From NCBI GenBank assembly GCA_016748015.1, contig JAAOMT010000072.1:73012-137011 (forward strand): DNA of 64,000 nt, read 5' to 3'. The position numbers and the translations under genes are program-made. Of this stretch, positions 23,817-34,039 are shown one piece after another. Position 1 is the first letter of the stretch, and the number at the start of each line of letters is the position of its first letter. Under the pieces are notes generated by a model that was given only the letters and a program-made list of their open reading frames with translations, ran no database searches and had not been told where the DNA came from. This DNA comes from Geosiphon pyriformis (taxonomy: Eukaryota > Glomeromycota > Glomeromycetes > Archaeosporales > Geosiphonaceae).

Positions 23817-25138
23817 AAGCCAACCAGAAAAAAACCCCTTTTATGCTTTTAACTTAATTGATGATGACCATGACATGGATGAACTAGCAATCAACACCTC
23901 AGAACCAACCAGAAAGAAGAAGAAAGCCAAGATTGATTTCGTTCTAGACTCCAATAAAGCCTCAACTTCTGCTGCTGATAACAATGAGCCACCAAAGACT
24001 AAAGTTTTTAAGAATCCTTCAAAGTTGGAACCCCCAGAAATTGTACAAAAATCTGGACTCTATTCTGTTGTCAAAGATCTCATGGAAACCCCAGCACATA
24101 TTACCTTTGGCCAGTTAATGACCCATCCACAGTTCAGAAAGGATCTTCGCAAATTCTTGATCCCAAAGAAGAAGACACCAAAAACCAACAAGCGCTCTTG
24201 CCAAGCTGGACTTGCTGACAACAGCAATGTCACCCCTCTGATTTGTAAAGCCCAAGTGGCTGGATACTTCATTGACTTAATTCTAAACAGTGTATCATCT
24301 GTTAGTGTCATTGCCAAACACTTCTTAGAAGCAATTGGTAGAAAGATTGATAAACCTTCCATCAGACCAATGACCAATGTACATGGTGACAAAAAAAAAG
24401 GACTGGGTATTGCCAAAGCTGTTCCTGTCCACATTAATGGAATCAGCATTAAAACTGACATGGAAGTTTCTGAAGCCAAGGAATACACCATCATTGTTGG
24501 CAATAAATAGCTCAAGAAAGCAAAAGCTTTGCTTGATTATAAACTTTGTGAATTAACCATCAGATGTGGTGAGAAATCCATTGTGGTTAAGTGTCACTAT
24601 TGGACAACTCCTCCAGTATCCAAACAAAACCAAGAAGAAGAACAATCAGATGAATCAGATGATAAAGAGAGCGATGAAGAAGAAAAACAAGAAGAACAAG
24701 AAGAAACTGCTGAACTTGCCTATATCACCTTTACCAACAATGGCAAACCACTGGACAATGTTAAAGCAGACAAAGAAGAAATCATTGTAAATGGCAAGCT
24801 AATCTGCTGGCCTTATTATGATATTCTTAGAAGAACCTTTGAAAAAAAACCTGGCAAAAAAGCCAAATACAGTTTTTGGTGGCATAGTTCTTGTGTCCAG
24901 TGTTAGTGCAACAAACTCTTGTATTCTCCAAGCAATGAATACAAATTATGCCTGATCTATTACAGAGATTGGGAACCAATCAGTTTGATACCCAGAGAAG
25001 AATTGAAAGAAATACAGAAGTTCTTTGAGAATGAACCACTTGAGATCCAAACACTGGTTGTAGAACAAAAAGAACCCTTCCCAGAAGAAAGAAAAATAGA
25101 CATTGAAAATTTGCTGGCTAGAAATAGCCCAGTTATCT
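23785..25138 (+). pseudogene. B1 pol N-terminus: protease and acidic linker
   Basis: In the -1 frame relative to gag, pol runs through a Lys-rich stretch (23890-23960), then an aspartic protease region at about 24240-24420. Its active site reads Asn-Ser-Val (24286-24294) where B2 has Asp-Ser-Arg, so the catalytic Asp is lost. An Asp/Glu-rich linker (24620-24720) follows, then a Cys-containing segment with CVQC near 24895. Stops at 24508 (TAG) and 24904 (TAG) replace Trp or Gln codons. A one-base indel in an A run near 25140 moves the frame into RT. No dUTPase motifs are present. Confidence 0.75.
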
Positions 25139-26080
25139 CCAAAAAAGTGATACCCTTGAACGTACCTTTGTGATATAACATACTATCACCACCAGAGAAA
25201 CTTGACCCATCCATTTGAAGCCTTATCAATCCAATCGGTGCAATGATGAGTTTATTAAGAAAGAGATAAACCGGATGAAAGAACTTGGATTCATACAAGA
25301 AACCAAGAATGAATGGGCTTTCTCAGTTGTAGTGGTATCCAAGAAAGATAGAACACTATGCTTTTGTGTCAACTATTGCCAATTAAATGCCATTATTGAA
25401 AGAGACATGTACCTACTTCCCAAGATTGATGCAATGTTAGACTAATTCAAAAATGCTGCTTTCTTCTCAACTATTGCTTAACTGCTGGATTCTGGCAAGT
25501 AGAGATAGATCCAGAAAGCAAAAAGAAAACTGCCTTTATCACCAAGTATGGCACCTATGAATTCACAGTCATGTCTTTTGGTCTCACCAACGCCCCTCCC
25601 ACCTTTCAATGCTTAATGGATAAAGTATTTGAATCAGTCAAGAAAAATTTTGTTCTAGTCTATTTGGATAATATAATGATATACTCAAAAATCTGGGGTG
25701 AACACCTGAAACATTTGCAAAAGATTTTTGACCTCTTCAGAAATACTGGCCTCAAAATCAACCCAATCAAATCTTTCTTTGAAAGACAATCCACCCAGTT
25801 CCTTGGTCATCTTATTACAAAAAATGGAATCTTTCCTGACCCAGCCAAAGTTGAAAAAGTCCAAAACATCAAACAACCAATGAACATTCATGAACTATGC
25901 TTTTTTCTTGGTTTGGCCTCTTATTATTGCAAATTTGTCAAGAATTTCTCCAAAATCACCTCTCCTCTCAATCAGCTACTCAGGAAAAATGTCAATTACC
26001 ATTGGGGAACACATTAGCAAAAAGCTTTTGAAACTTTAAAGAAAAAACTGGTTACAGAACCCATTCTCAAGCAACCTGAT
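25139..26080 (+). pseudogene. B1 reverse transcriptase domain
   Basis: The frame (25215-25442, then 25571-26017 after an indel) shows the RT fingers (LGFIQETKNEWAF), SFGLTNAPPTFQ and VYLDNIMIYSK at 25654-25689. A one-base deletion near 25482 falls on the region of the first catalytic Asp. The YxDD motif reads YLDN, as in B2 and C1. Stops at 25443 and 26015 (TAG) interrupt it. It would copy element RNA to cDNA inside particles, but this copy is inactive. Confidence 0.8.
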
Positions 26081-26470
26081 CTAGATCAATCCTTTATTTT
26101 CTACACTGATGCATCTGGCTTTGGACTTGGTGCTGTTCTCTCCCAGAAAGATGAAGATAGCAAAGAACATGCCATAGCCTATGTCAGTAGAACTCTTTCC
26201 CCAGCAGAACAGAACTATTCAGTCACTAAACAAGAATGCTTAGCAGTAATATGGTCCACCAGTTACTGAAGCAAATATCTTCTTGGTATGAAGTTTTTGG
26301 TGGTAACAGATCACCAAGCTTTGGTTTGGCTGTGCAACAAAAAGAGACTAGAACACAAACGGATAACTTGCTAGATACTTCACTTGGATGAATTTGACTA
26401 TAATATTCAACATTACAAAGGAGCTAATTATCAAAATGCCGATGCTCTCTTCAGACTTACCATCCAGTGA
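26081..26470 (+). pseudogene. B1 RNase H domain
   Basis: It continues in the frame of 25571 after TAG. Motifs are FYTDASGFGLGAVLSQ (Asp), KQECLAVIW (Glu) and VTDHQALVWL (Asp), the three expected metal-binding positions. TGA at about 26269 and TAG near 26372 break the frame. The YNIQHYKGANYQNADAL tail is typical of the RT-RNase H to integrase connection. Confidence 0.78.
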
Positions 26471-26599
26471 CAGAACAACCCTCTCAAACCAAACCAACTT
26501 AATTATTAGTAATTCCCCTTTTTTGACAAACACAATAATAGACTTGGACAACTACTTTGCCTTAATAGAATTTTTGGGTAAAGGACAATACCCACCGAA

Positions 26600-27785
26600 A
26601 TACATATGACAACAAAGAAAACATTTGCGCAAACAATCAAATTTCTATTTGATTTGCCAGAACCAACTTTATAAAAGAAATAGAAAAGATCCTGACCGCC
26701 CCCAGAGAGTCATCAGATTTGAAGAAAAAGAAATTGTGATCTACAATATGCATACTGATCCATTAGCTGAACACTTTAGAAAAACAAAAACAATTCAGAA
26801 AACTCTAGCTTGCTATTATTGGCCTACCTTGGGAAAAGACATTGTTGAATACATTAAAAACTGTAATATCTGCCAAAGAAAAGGAAAACCCAATTGCAAA
26901 GAAGATATCCATCCAATCTCTGTTGGTCAACCCTTTGACAGAATTGGTATAGATGTTATTGGATCTTTAACAATAACTCCTGATGACAACAGATATATTA
27001 TCACAGCTACTGACTATCTTACAAAGTGGGTAGAAGCAAGAGCCACTCCAGACCAAACAACAGTCTTAATAGCTAATTTCATTTATGAAGATATTATTTG
27101 TCACCATGGCTGCCCCAAAGAACTTTTATCTGACAGAAGAAGAGCTTTTCTCAGTACACTTATTGAAGAACTTTGCAGAAAAATGGGAATACGTTACAAA
27201 CTTTCTTCTCCTTATCACTCTTAAACAAATGGTCTAGTAGAACATTTCAATAGAACACTATGTGAAACCCTAACCAAAACCAGCAAAAAAACAAACTTAT
27301 GGGACAAAGTACTGCCTTCAGCCTTGTTTGTTTATAGAACTGTGAATCATGACATAACAAGTTACAAATTTTTTTATCTACTCTATGGACAAATGGCAAC
27401 CCTACCAATAGAAACTGACATTGAGACAATATTCTTTGAAAAAATCACAATAGAGAATTACAAAGACATTTTGCAAAAAAGACTTGGTACTATTCTTGAC
27501 TTATTAGTAGAAGCATGGATAATTGCCTTTAAAAAGATAAAACAATTCCAAGAGAAGCTTAAGAAAAAAAAACATATAAAACACTTTTTTTAAGTATTGG
27601 TGACTTAGTTTTAGAATACCGTTCAGACAGAGACAATGTCTATGGTAATAAATTCTCTAGCCGGTGGAAAGAACCCTTTATAGTCAACAAAGTTTTAAAC
27701 AATGGTTCTTATATCTTACAAGATCAATATGGAACAATCTTCAATGATTGCCCTGTTCATAACACATGACTCAAAAAATATTACA
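26600..27785 (+). pseudogene. B1 integrase, nearly complete
   Basis: The frame from 26625 shows the His/His (MHTDPLAEHF) and CxxC (CNICQ) zinc residues. The catalytic core follows with Asp in GIDV (about 26950), Asp in LLSDRR (about 27130) and Glu in GLVEHFN (about 27240), so all three catalytic residues are kept. The only stop in the core is TAA at 27222 (from CAA). After an indel in an A run near 27570 the C-terminal domain continues to about 27770 with several TGA/TAG stops. No chromodomain was recognised. Confidence 0.82.
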
Positions 27786-27891
27786 AATGACCTGATTGGT
27801 TACCTGTTATGGTAATACCGACCCAAATGATCAACAAAAATCAGATATAAATAAATGCATCATTCCCAAAACAGAGGTATCTTCAATTAAC

Positions 27892-28548
27892 ATGAACAAT
27901 TATTTTCTAGATCAAAACATTTAAAATGCTTTCTACACTTTCCATAAGTACTGGATCAAAAATTATTCAAATACTACTCTGACCATTGGAAAACAAACCA
28001 CCATAACTGATAACAGTGGAACACATACTGTTATTAGACCAAAGAAAACCACTATCAAAAGAGAAAGAATTGGTAGCAAAATGGATAAGTATTTGCTAGA
28101 AAGCATAACAGCAGCAATACTTATATCTTCCATAACAATTAGAAAAACGATTAAGGAAATCTTGTCCATAGACAAAAACTTGTCATATGAAAGGCAACTA
28201 GAACTCTATGATTGTCTTGGTGAAATCATAGAAGAAATGAAGCTTATAAAGAAAACAACTTCAGAAATACAAGTGGAAATTTTGGGCATTATATGTTTAA
28301 ATGTCCCAAGAGTTTTGACCATTGCAAGAAGAGCCAAAACTCTTATACAAAGATTTGGTCTCTTGGATATAAAGCTTATTTCACCTCAAGTACTATATAC
28401 TCTATTCACAAAAAACTTCAACAAACTAGTTAGTTTTGAGTTAGACAAAAACCTTCAATTAGAATACCCTATAAATAGCTTGATTTCACTGGAGCTCAAT
28501 CTCTTTGGAGAGAATAATGTTATGATTAAAACCCATAATTTTTATTAG
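27892..28548 (+). CDS. B1 post-integrase ORF3, unknown function
   Basis: From ATG 27892 there is a frame of about 218 codons broken only by TAA at 27922 (one transition from CAA); from ATG 28081 it is open to 28548. It is Lys/Ile/Leu-rich and predicted helical, with no signal peptide, Cys pairs or membrane helix. The stop lies 31 bases inside the 3' LTR, so the ORF overlaps the polypurine tract and U3. B2 carries the homologous ORF with an equally placed stop. It may be a separate accessory protein or a C-terminal extension of pol. I do not recognise the family. Confidence 0.6.
28507..28517 (+). promoter_or_regulatory. Polypurine tract of B1
   Basis: GGAGAGAATAA directly precedes the TGTTATG of the 3' LTR and would prime plus-strand cDNA synthesis. 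Confidence 0.6.
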
Positions 28549-29233
28549 TTATCACATGTATTAGTCACTAATGTCATATAATTAACCACTCTATTTTTAG
28601 ATAGTGATCATTGACCTGATCAATAACCTGACCATTGACTTGATCATTGACCTGATCATTGACCTGATTATTGACCTAGTCATTGATCTGGTCATTGACC
28701 TGGTCATTGACCACTTTCAATAGCTATATAAGCAATGAGTCTCTTAATTATAGAAAATCATCTCTTAGACAAGAATCAAATAAATAAAAATAACAACTTT
28801 CATCTCAATCATTCTCTTATCACTAATTTCTCTTTCCCTACCTTTAAGTATCCAAACATTTTAGGATAAAAGATTACTTGTTGGCCTTTTTCTGTTTGAA
28901 TAATTGTAGTATTTGAAAACTATTTGTATAAACATGACTGAAGAGCACAAGTTGATACCTGATATTGAATTCTAAGAGTGTCGATGTGAAGGCATAGAAT
29001 TAATACCAGTGGTGATCAATTGTTGACAGTATGGACTATCTCTTTACCTTTAGATTCTCTTGTTACCTTTTGAAAAGAATAGTGACTGAGATATTTTATG
29101 AGACTGATCTTGCACATTGAATCCATACTCATTCAATTCGTTCATTGAAGTTGAATCCCCTTTTATTATTTCTATTACCCTACAATCCTGTTCTTCCTTG
29201 CTACCCATTAGCTTGTTACTCCAACCCATAACA
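28518..29233 (+). repeat. 3' LTR of B1 (716 bp)
   Basis: It begins TGTTATGATTAAAACC and ends CAACCCATAACA. It holds nine 12-bp units (28606-28713) then the TATA box. Other differences from the 5' LTR look mostly like transitions. Confidence 0.92.
28606..28713 (+). repeat. U3 12-bp tandem array, 9 units (3' LTR of B1)
   Basis: Nine consecutive 12-mers run from GATCATTGACCT to GGTCATTGACCA. The central units are identical or nearly so, which suggests local duplication or slippage. Confidence 0.88.
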
Positions 29234-29237
29234 ATAC

Positions 29238-29560
29238 TCAAGCCATAAATCTAGTAATGAACAGATCATCTAATTTGGATTCTAAATTGAAACAATTCAG
29301 TGATTTGATCAATCAGAAATTAGAAGAATATTTAGCTAACAATCAAACAATATATCAACCTCCACAATAATGCAACAATCAGAAAAACTCAAATCATTCC
29401 CAAAATCAATTGTGCTCATTATTGTCAACCAATCAGTAATGGCAACAAGAAACATGTGTTTGTCACTATTGTGATAAACAGAACCACCTGTAAATTAACT
29501 GCTACCATTAATTAAATAGCCAATGATCAGGAAACCAATATCAAAATTCCAATCACTAGT
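29238..29560 (+). pseudogene. A1 gag C-terminus with zinc knuckle
   Basis: The gag frame cut by B1 resumes at 29239 (CAA). It shows a helical stretch (LDSKLKQFSDLINQKLEEYL, 29278-29337) and a zinc knuckle region with CHYCDKQNH near 29460-29500 whose tail is broken by a TAA. No gag stop in the canonical position separates gag from protease: the same frame runs on into the protease at 30010-30210, so a single Gag-Pol polyprotein is inferred. Confidence 0.72.
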
Positions 29561-30420
29561 TTCAAACTCTGAGATATCAACTCAACTCAGAACTATATCA
29601 ACTAAATTACCTACCAATAATGCAGCTTCCAGTTTATCAATTACTCATTTATCAGACTCCAGTACCAGTTATTTATCAACTACAGCCACAAGTAATATAT
29701 CAATTTCAACAAATTCAAACACTACCACCAGTTCCAACTCCAATGTTACCTGGAAACCAAAGACAAAGAACCATTTAACAAAACTAAAGATCAGCAATGA
29801 TTGTTCATTAACCAATCTCCAGTTTATTCACTCAACAATCAGGATCTCACCAGTGGAGTTCAGAAACCAGGTACACTCAAAATCCAAACTTTTAGAACTA
29901 TTTAAGTCTTCTGATTACTCCAGAAAATGCCTCAAATAATGACTCAAAAACAATTCCAAAAAGATCAATCAACAACAACATACCTCCAGCCACCATTACC
30001 AATAATGAATTGCTAGCAGCAATTTTTTCCTTTGACTTTGAAACACCAACAACAACACTTTTATTTAATAGAATCATCCTTAACACCAAACTTATCACTG
30101 CAATATACATTAATGCCAAGATTGATGACCATTCCATCAAACTGATCTTAGACAGTGGATCAACTGGTAGTATTATTACAAGACAACTCATGGACCAATT
30201 AAGTTACTAAGTTGATCATGCTGCCAGCACCAGAATTATTACAGCCAATAAAATAACCAAAACTCTTATTGGTGAAATCAACAACTTATCTATTGAAGTT
30301 AATGGCATTATTGTATTAATCAAAGTTTTGGTAATAGAAGCCATACAATACTAGGCTCTCATTGATAATAACTGGCTATTCAAAACCAATGCCATACTCA
30401 ATTGGACCATACAGGAGCTT
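29561..30420 (+). pseudogene. A1 protease (retropepsin) with Pro-rich leader
   Basis: In frame with gag, a Gln/Pro/Val-rich stretch (about 29620-29760) leads into the protease: KLITAIYINAKIDD, then LILDSGSTGSIITRQLMD with Asp-Ser-Gly at 30151-30159. This is the only copy of the window that keeps an intact Asp-Ser-Gly. TAA at 30208 and TAG near 30352 interrupt the domain. A long frame at 29523-29939 is an out-of-frame shadow of this region. Confidence 0.8.
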
Positions 30421-31600
30421 TAGCTCAGTCAAAATAGGCAACACATTTTAGCACTGGCCATATGTGGACATTTCAGAGCTCCTTTAAAAAAAAAACAACC
30501 ATTGATTGAGCTAGAAAAAAAAAAAAAAAACTTACTTGGAAAGCTTATCAAGTTTCATAAGCCAATGATAACCACAATAAACTACTACCAATTTTGTTCT
30601 AAGAAAATAAAGGAAAAAGAAATGAAAAAGAAAAAGACCTACTTAAAGAAGAGTCATAAGAAGAAATAGCTGTCAAAGAAACTAATGGCTGGGAAAGATT
30701 GTATTTTACTAACACCAGACCAAAACCACCATATATACCCCTTAAGTGTAAAGACTACAAAAAGAAATTGTCTTCCATGAGAGCATAGATTACATCTAAT
30801 GAAAACCATTAGACAAGAACCTATTATTACTGCAAGCCTTGTCACCATAAACACTATGGTTATCCCAAATGTTAAGGAAAGTAAGACAATGAATCATATC
30901 TTGCATGTAAAGAACAGTTGCTTAACAAAAGAATATGGAACAATATTCCTGGTTGAGAAGAAACATGTGACACTTTATGCCAGTACACAATCCTCATCAA
31001 TGACTGGGTGAGTTGTGGATACTCATTACTGCAATCTGGCACTAAGCAATTTTTCACTTGAATAGTTATTCACATAATGAAGATGAGATTTGGCAAATAA
31101 CAAATGCCAAAGTTGAAGGAACCACACTTAGCAAAATCTTGGAAATTAAAAATAATCCTTCAGAACCAGTCGACATTGTCCTTATCCCTAACCCAAATGC
31201 TTTTCTCAACATAGAGACAAATTCAGAGAAGTTTCATGAACACTATCAGAATTTAGCACCCACAAGAAAAAAACAAGAGCAGTGTTTAGCACAACTAAAC
31301 ACCTAACTATGTGACCACTGTTTAATTTTATGTGATTTCTAATATTGTAATAAATGTAACCTTATTTACAACCCGCCAATGTGCATAATCTACACAATTC
31401 CCAAAAAAAAGAACCAATCAGCAGCTGTGCATCAAAATTGGAATCAATTTTCAATTCCAATTCTAACTCTGACAATGATGATAATAATAACAATAATTCT
31501 AGCTCTGTTCCATATGGCAACCAAAATAACAACAATTTAAACTTTGATTCAAATCCCAATTAATATATTGTGCTTTTTGATCTCACCAAGAAGCAGAAAC
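30421..31600 (+). pseudogene. A1 Cys-rich module between protease and dUTPase
   Basis: Charged Lys/Glu linker sequence is followed by KCKDYKKKLSSM (30746-30781), CKPC (about 30832) and further Cys pairs including CDTLCQY (about 30970). A helical HNEDEIW stretch (31076) and a second group CDHC...CNKC (31311-31360) come next, then an Asn/Ser/Asp-rich spacer. One-base deletions near 31020 and in an A run near 31400 shift the frame. The same order of Cys pairs occurs in C1, so this is a conserved module, probably zinc-binding. Its function is not known to me. Confidence 0.6.
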
Positions 31601-32180
31601 TGAAATAGTTTAGTAATAATAACAAAAATATTATGCCAGAATGTGCACATAATACTGATACCAGGTTTGATCTGAGATATTCAGAAAAAGATGCCATTAA
31701 ATTAGAATTACACTTACACACAAGCATTGATCTTAAAATAACACTAGAAATTCCAGCAATAATAGTTTAACTAGCATCAAAAAGTAGTCTAGTAAAAAAA
31801 AAGATTAATATAAGAGGAGTAATAATTGATGCAGGATATGTAGGAAATATTATTGCAATACTACAAAATAATTCAGAAAAGACCTACATTATAGAGCCAA
31901 ATGAAAAAATAGCACAGACAATATTTTTGCCTTTGGTTAAAATAGCTCAATTAGTATTAATGAGAAACCAAAAAGAATTAGGAATTACAGTTAAAGAGAT
32001 TAGTGAATTCGGATTCATGGGTAGAATAGATGTATCAGTTAACATAATAAAGAAAAAAATTGTTGACAAGGGAGAAATTATCTCCACCCATTAAGCAATT
32101 TCTATTCTATCATATGACAGGCATATGTTAGCAATAGAAAGAAAAGTAAAAGATTAGATTCAGATTTTTGAAGCAGAAGC
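31601..32180 (+). pseudogene. dut: A1 dUTPase domain inside pol
   Basis: The five motifs of trimeric dUTPases can be followed in one frame. Motif 1 is DTRFDLRY (about 31654). Motif 2 is SKSSLVKKKIN (near 31777). Motif 3 is VIIDAGYVGNI with the substrate-stacking Tyr and conserved Asp (31820-31850). Motif 4 is NEKIAQTIFLPL (near 31901). A degraded motif 5, EFGFMGR, lies at 32006-32026 where GFGSTGR is expected. The enzyme hydrolyses dUTP to dUMP and PPi and would limit uracil in element cDNA. It lies after the protease and Cys module and before RT. Stops and motif 2/5 changes suggest this copy is inactive. Confidence 0.85.
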
Positions 32181-33400
32181 AACCCTTTGTGAATCAGGAA
32201 AAATTGAATTAGTCAATCTACACATACTAGCCAAGAACCACAGTCACATTAAAATTTTCATTTACAACAACACAGGAAATGTTATTGAGATACCAAGAAG
32301 AACCATCATTGGATATTTAACCACCAGAATCAAGAACCAACTACCAAACCCCATTCCAGATTTTCTACAACTGTGTAGATACATTGACATAACATTACAA
32401 ACCATCTATAAACAAAACAAATGTTATTTGCTCTAACTAGAACAATTGGAACAAATAAACATAAAAAACTTAAACCCACTTCAATGTATGTAACTCAAGA
32501 TGTTACTCAACAACTTCACCAACATTTTTGCAAATAAAAACAAGTTTGGCAGAACTGACATAATTCAGTACCAGATTAAGACTAAAGATGCAATGCCAAT
32601 CAAACAAAAAACATATCAAGTACTACCAGCCAGCCATGAGATTATTTGTCAAGAAATCAATCAGATGCTTAACAACAGGCTAATTCAGCTATTAATAAGC
32701 CCATGGTTGTCACCAGTGGTACTAGTCTATAAAAAAAATGGAAAAATCCACTTTTGTGTGGATTACAAAAAACTCAATAGTGTAACTCATGGAGACAGTT
32801 ATCCAACTCCACAAATTCAGAAATTATTCAATGCTTTCAGAGAAAAGAAATGGTTTTCAACATTAAATCTAGATAGTGGTTGCTGGCAAGTAATCATGAA
32901 TTCAGAAAATAAGAAGAAGACAGTATTTACCACAAGAGAAGAGAATTTTAAATTCGAAGTAATACTATTTGACTTAACCAATACACCAGCTATATTCCAA
33001 TGGCTAATAGAAATTGTTTATACTGGACTATTATGGAAATCAGTAGTTATGTATTTAGATGACACCAATGTGTTCACAAAAACATTCAATGATCATCTTC
33101 ATTATTTCTAGCAAGTGTTTAAAAGATTGAGAAGAGCAGAATTGAAACTAAATGCAATTAAATGTTTCTTTGACAAGACAGAACTCAAGTTTTTGGGACA
33201 TGTCATAAGCAAAGAGAGTATTAAAACAGATTCAGATAAAATTGAAGTAGTAAAGTCTTTTCCAGTACTCACCAACTTGACCAAGCTAAGAGTGTTTTTA
33301 GAATTCACAGAGTACTATTCTACTTTATCAAAAACTTTTCCAAACTAGCTTAACTACTGCATCATCTACAAACCAAGAATGTTAAATATAAATGGACTAA
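32181..33400 (+). pseudogene. A1 post-dUTPase spacer and reverse transcriptase
   Basis: A spacer (32181-32480) leads to RT, open from 32500 to 33111: FGRTDIIQYQI, SPWLSPVVLVYKKNGK, FCVDYKKLN, FSTLNLDSGCWQV (first catalytic Asp) and MYLDDTNVFTKTF with an intact YLDD (about 33053). After TAG at 33109 (from CAG) the thumb/connection continues to 33348. Frame and motifs identify a Ty3/Gypsy RT. It is the only copy here with YLDD; B and C copies have YLDN. Confidence 0.85.
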
Positions 33401-33860
33401 AATACAACAAAAAGCTTTTGACATACTGAGAAAAAAGCTTATTTAAGCTCCAGTATTGATCTATTTAGATCATAGTAAACCATTCATTATTACCACTGAT
33501 GCATTAGGTCAAACATTGGGAGCAGTACTATCACAAAAAAGACCAGATGGAAGAGAACATCCAGTAGCATATGCCAGCCAAAAAGAACTATGAAACATCA
33601 GCACCAGAGCACTTAGCAATTTATTGGGCTGTCATGAAATAGAAGGAATACTTAAACCAGAAATTTAAAGTGCACACTAATTACAAAGGATTGACTTTAA
33701 TCCAGAAGCAAAAATTTGGAGACAATCAACATGTGAAATAAAAAATAGCACTTTCACCATATATTTTTACAGTACACTATAGAAAAAAAAAAAAAACAGA
33801 AATGCTGATAGTTTGTCACAAATGAAACAAATCTGAACATTTCAACCCAAAAATATAACA
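33401..33860 (+). pseudogene. A1 RNase H domain
   Basis: FIITTDALGQTLGAVLSQK (about 33486) keeps the first Asp. The middle (SAPEHLAIYWAVMK, near 33600) and the HTNYKGLTL segment (33675) are spread over more than one frame because of indels. Poly-A runs near 33780 have probably caused several. Confidence 0.65.
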
Positions 33861-34039
33861 AAATCCAAACAGTTAAAAACAAAAATATAACATATAATGA
33901 ACACACAAAAATATTAACAACTCTAATATTATATAAATACTTAACAGTTTAAGGAGAAATTATCTCAAAAGAAACAAAACAACATAAAATAACAATCAAA
34001 ATATTTTATCAACTATCAAAATATACTTTACTGGAAGAA

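Larger units (their letters stand above)
21527..29233 (+). mobile_element. Complete family-B Gypsy-like element B1 (7.7 kb)
   Basis: LTRs at 21527-22182 and 28518-29233 flank gag, pol and ORF3. The 4-bp duplication ATAC flanks it (21523-21526, 29234-29237). Removing the element restores the A1 gag frame across the junction. It is the least decayed Gypsy copy of the window: gag has few stops, the integrase D,D,E residues are all present and ORF3 is nearly open. Even so, protease, RT and integrase are interrupted by transitions and single-base indels, so it cannot be autonomous. Confidence 0.93.

Noticed and set aside
22235-28548. Alternative genetic code (TAA/TAG as Gln, TGA as Trp) because stops fall at Gln and Trp positions
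   Set aside because: CAA, CAG and TGG are used freely in the same frames, the host-like gene is normal, and LTR non-coding DNA shows the same transition bias. Decay explains the pattern.
27892-28548. Envelope protein in family B or C
   Set aside because: ORF3 has no signal peptide, no membrane helix and no Cys/glycosylation pattern. The env position alone is not enough.
29523-29939. 138-codon Ser/Thr-rich frame, with a similar frame at 2468-2893 on the minus strand, as a real gene
   Set aside because: Both are the same out-of-frame shadow of the Pro/Gln-rich gag-protease linker. The true frame (that of gag and protease) runs through the region one base off.
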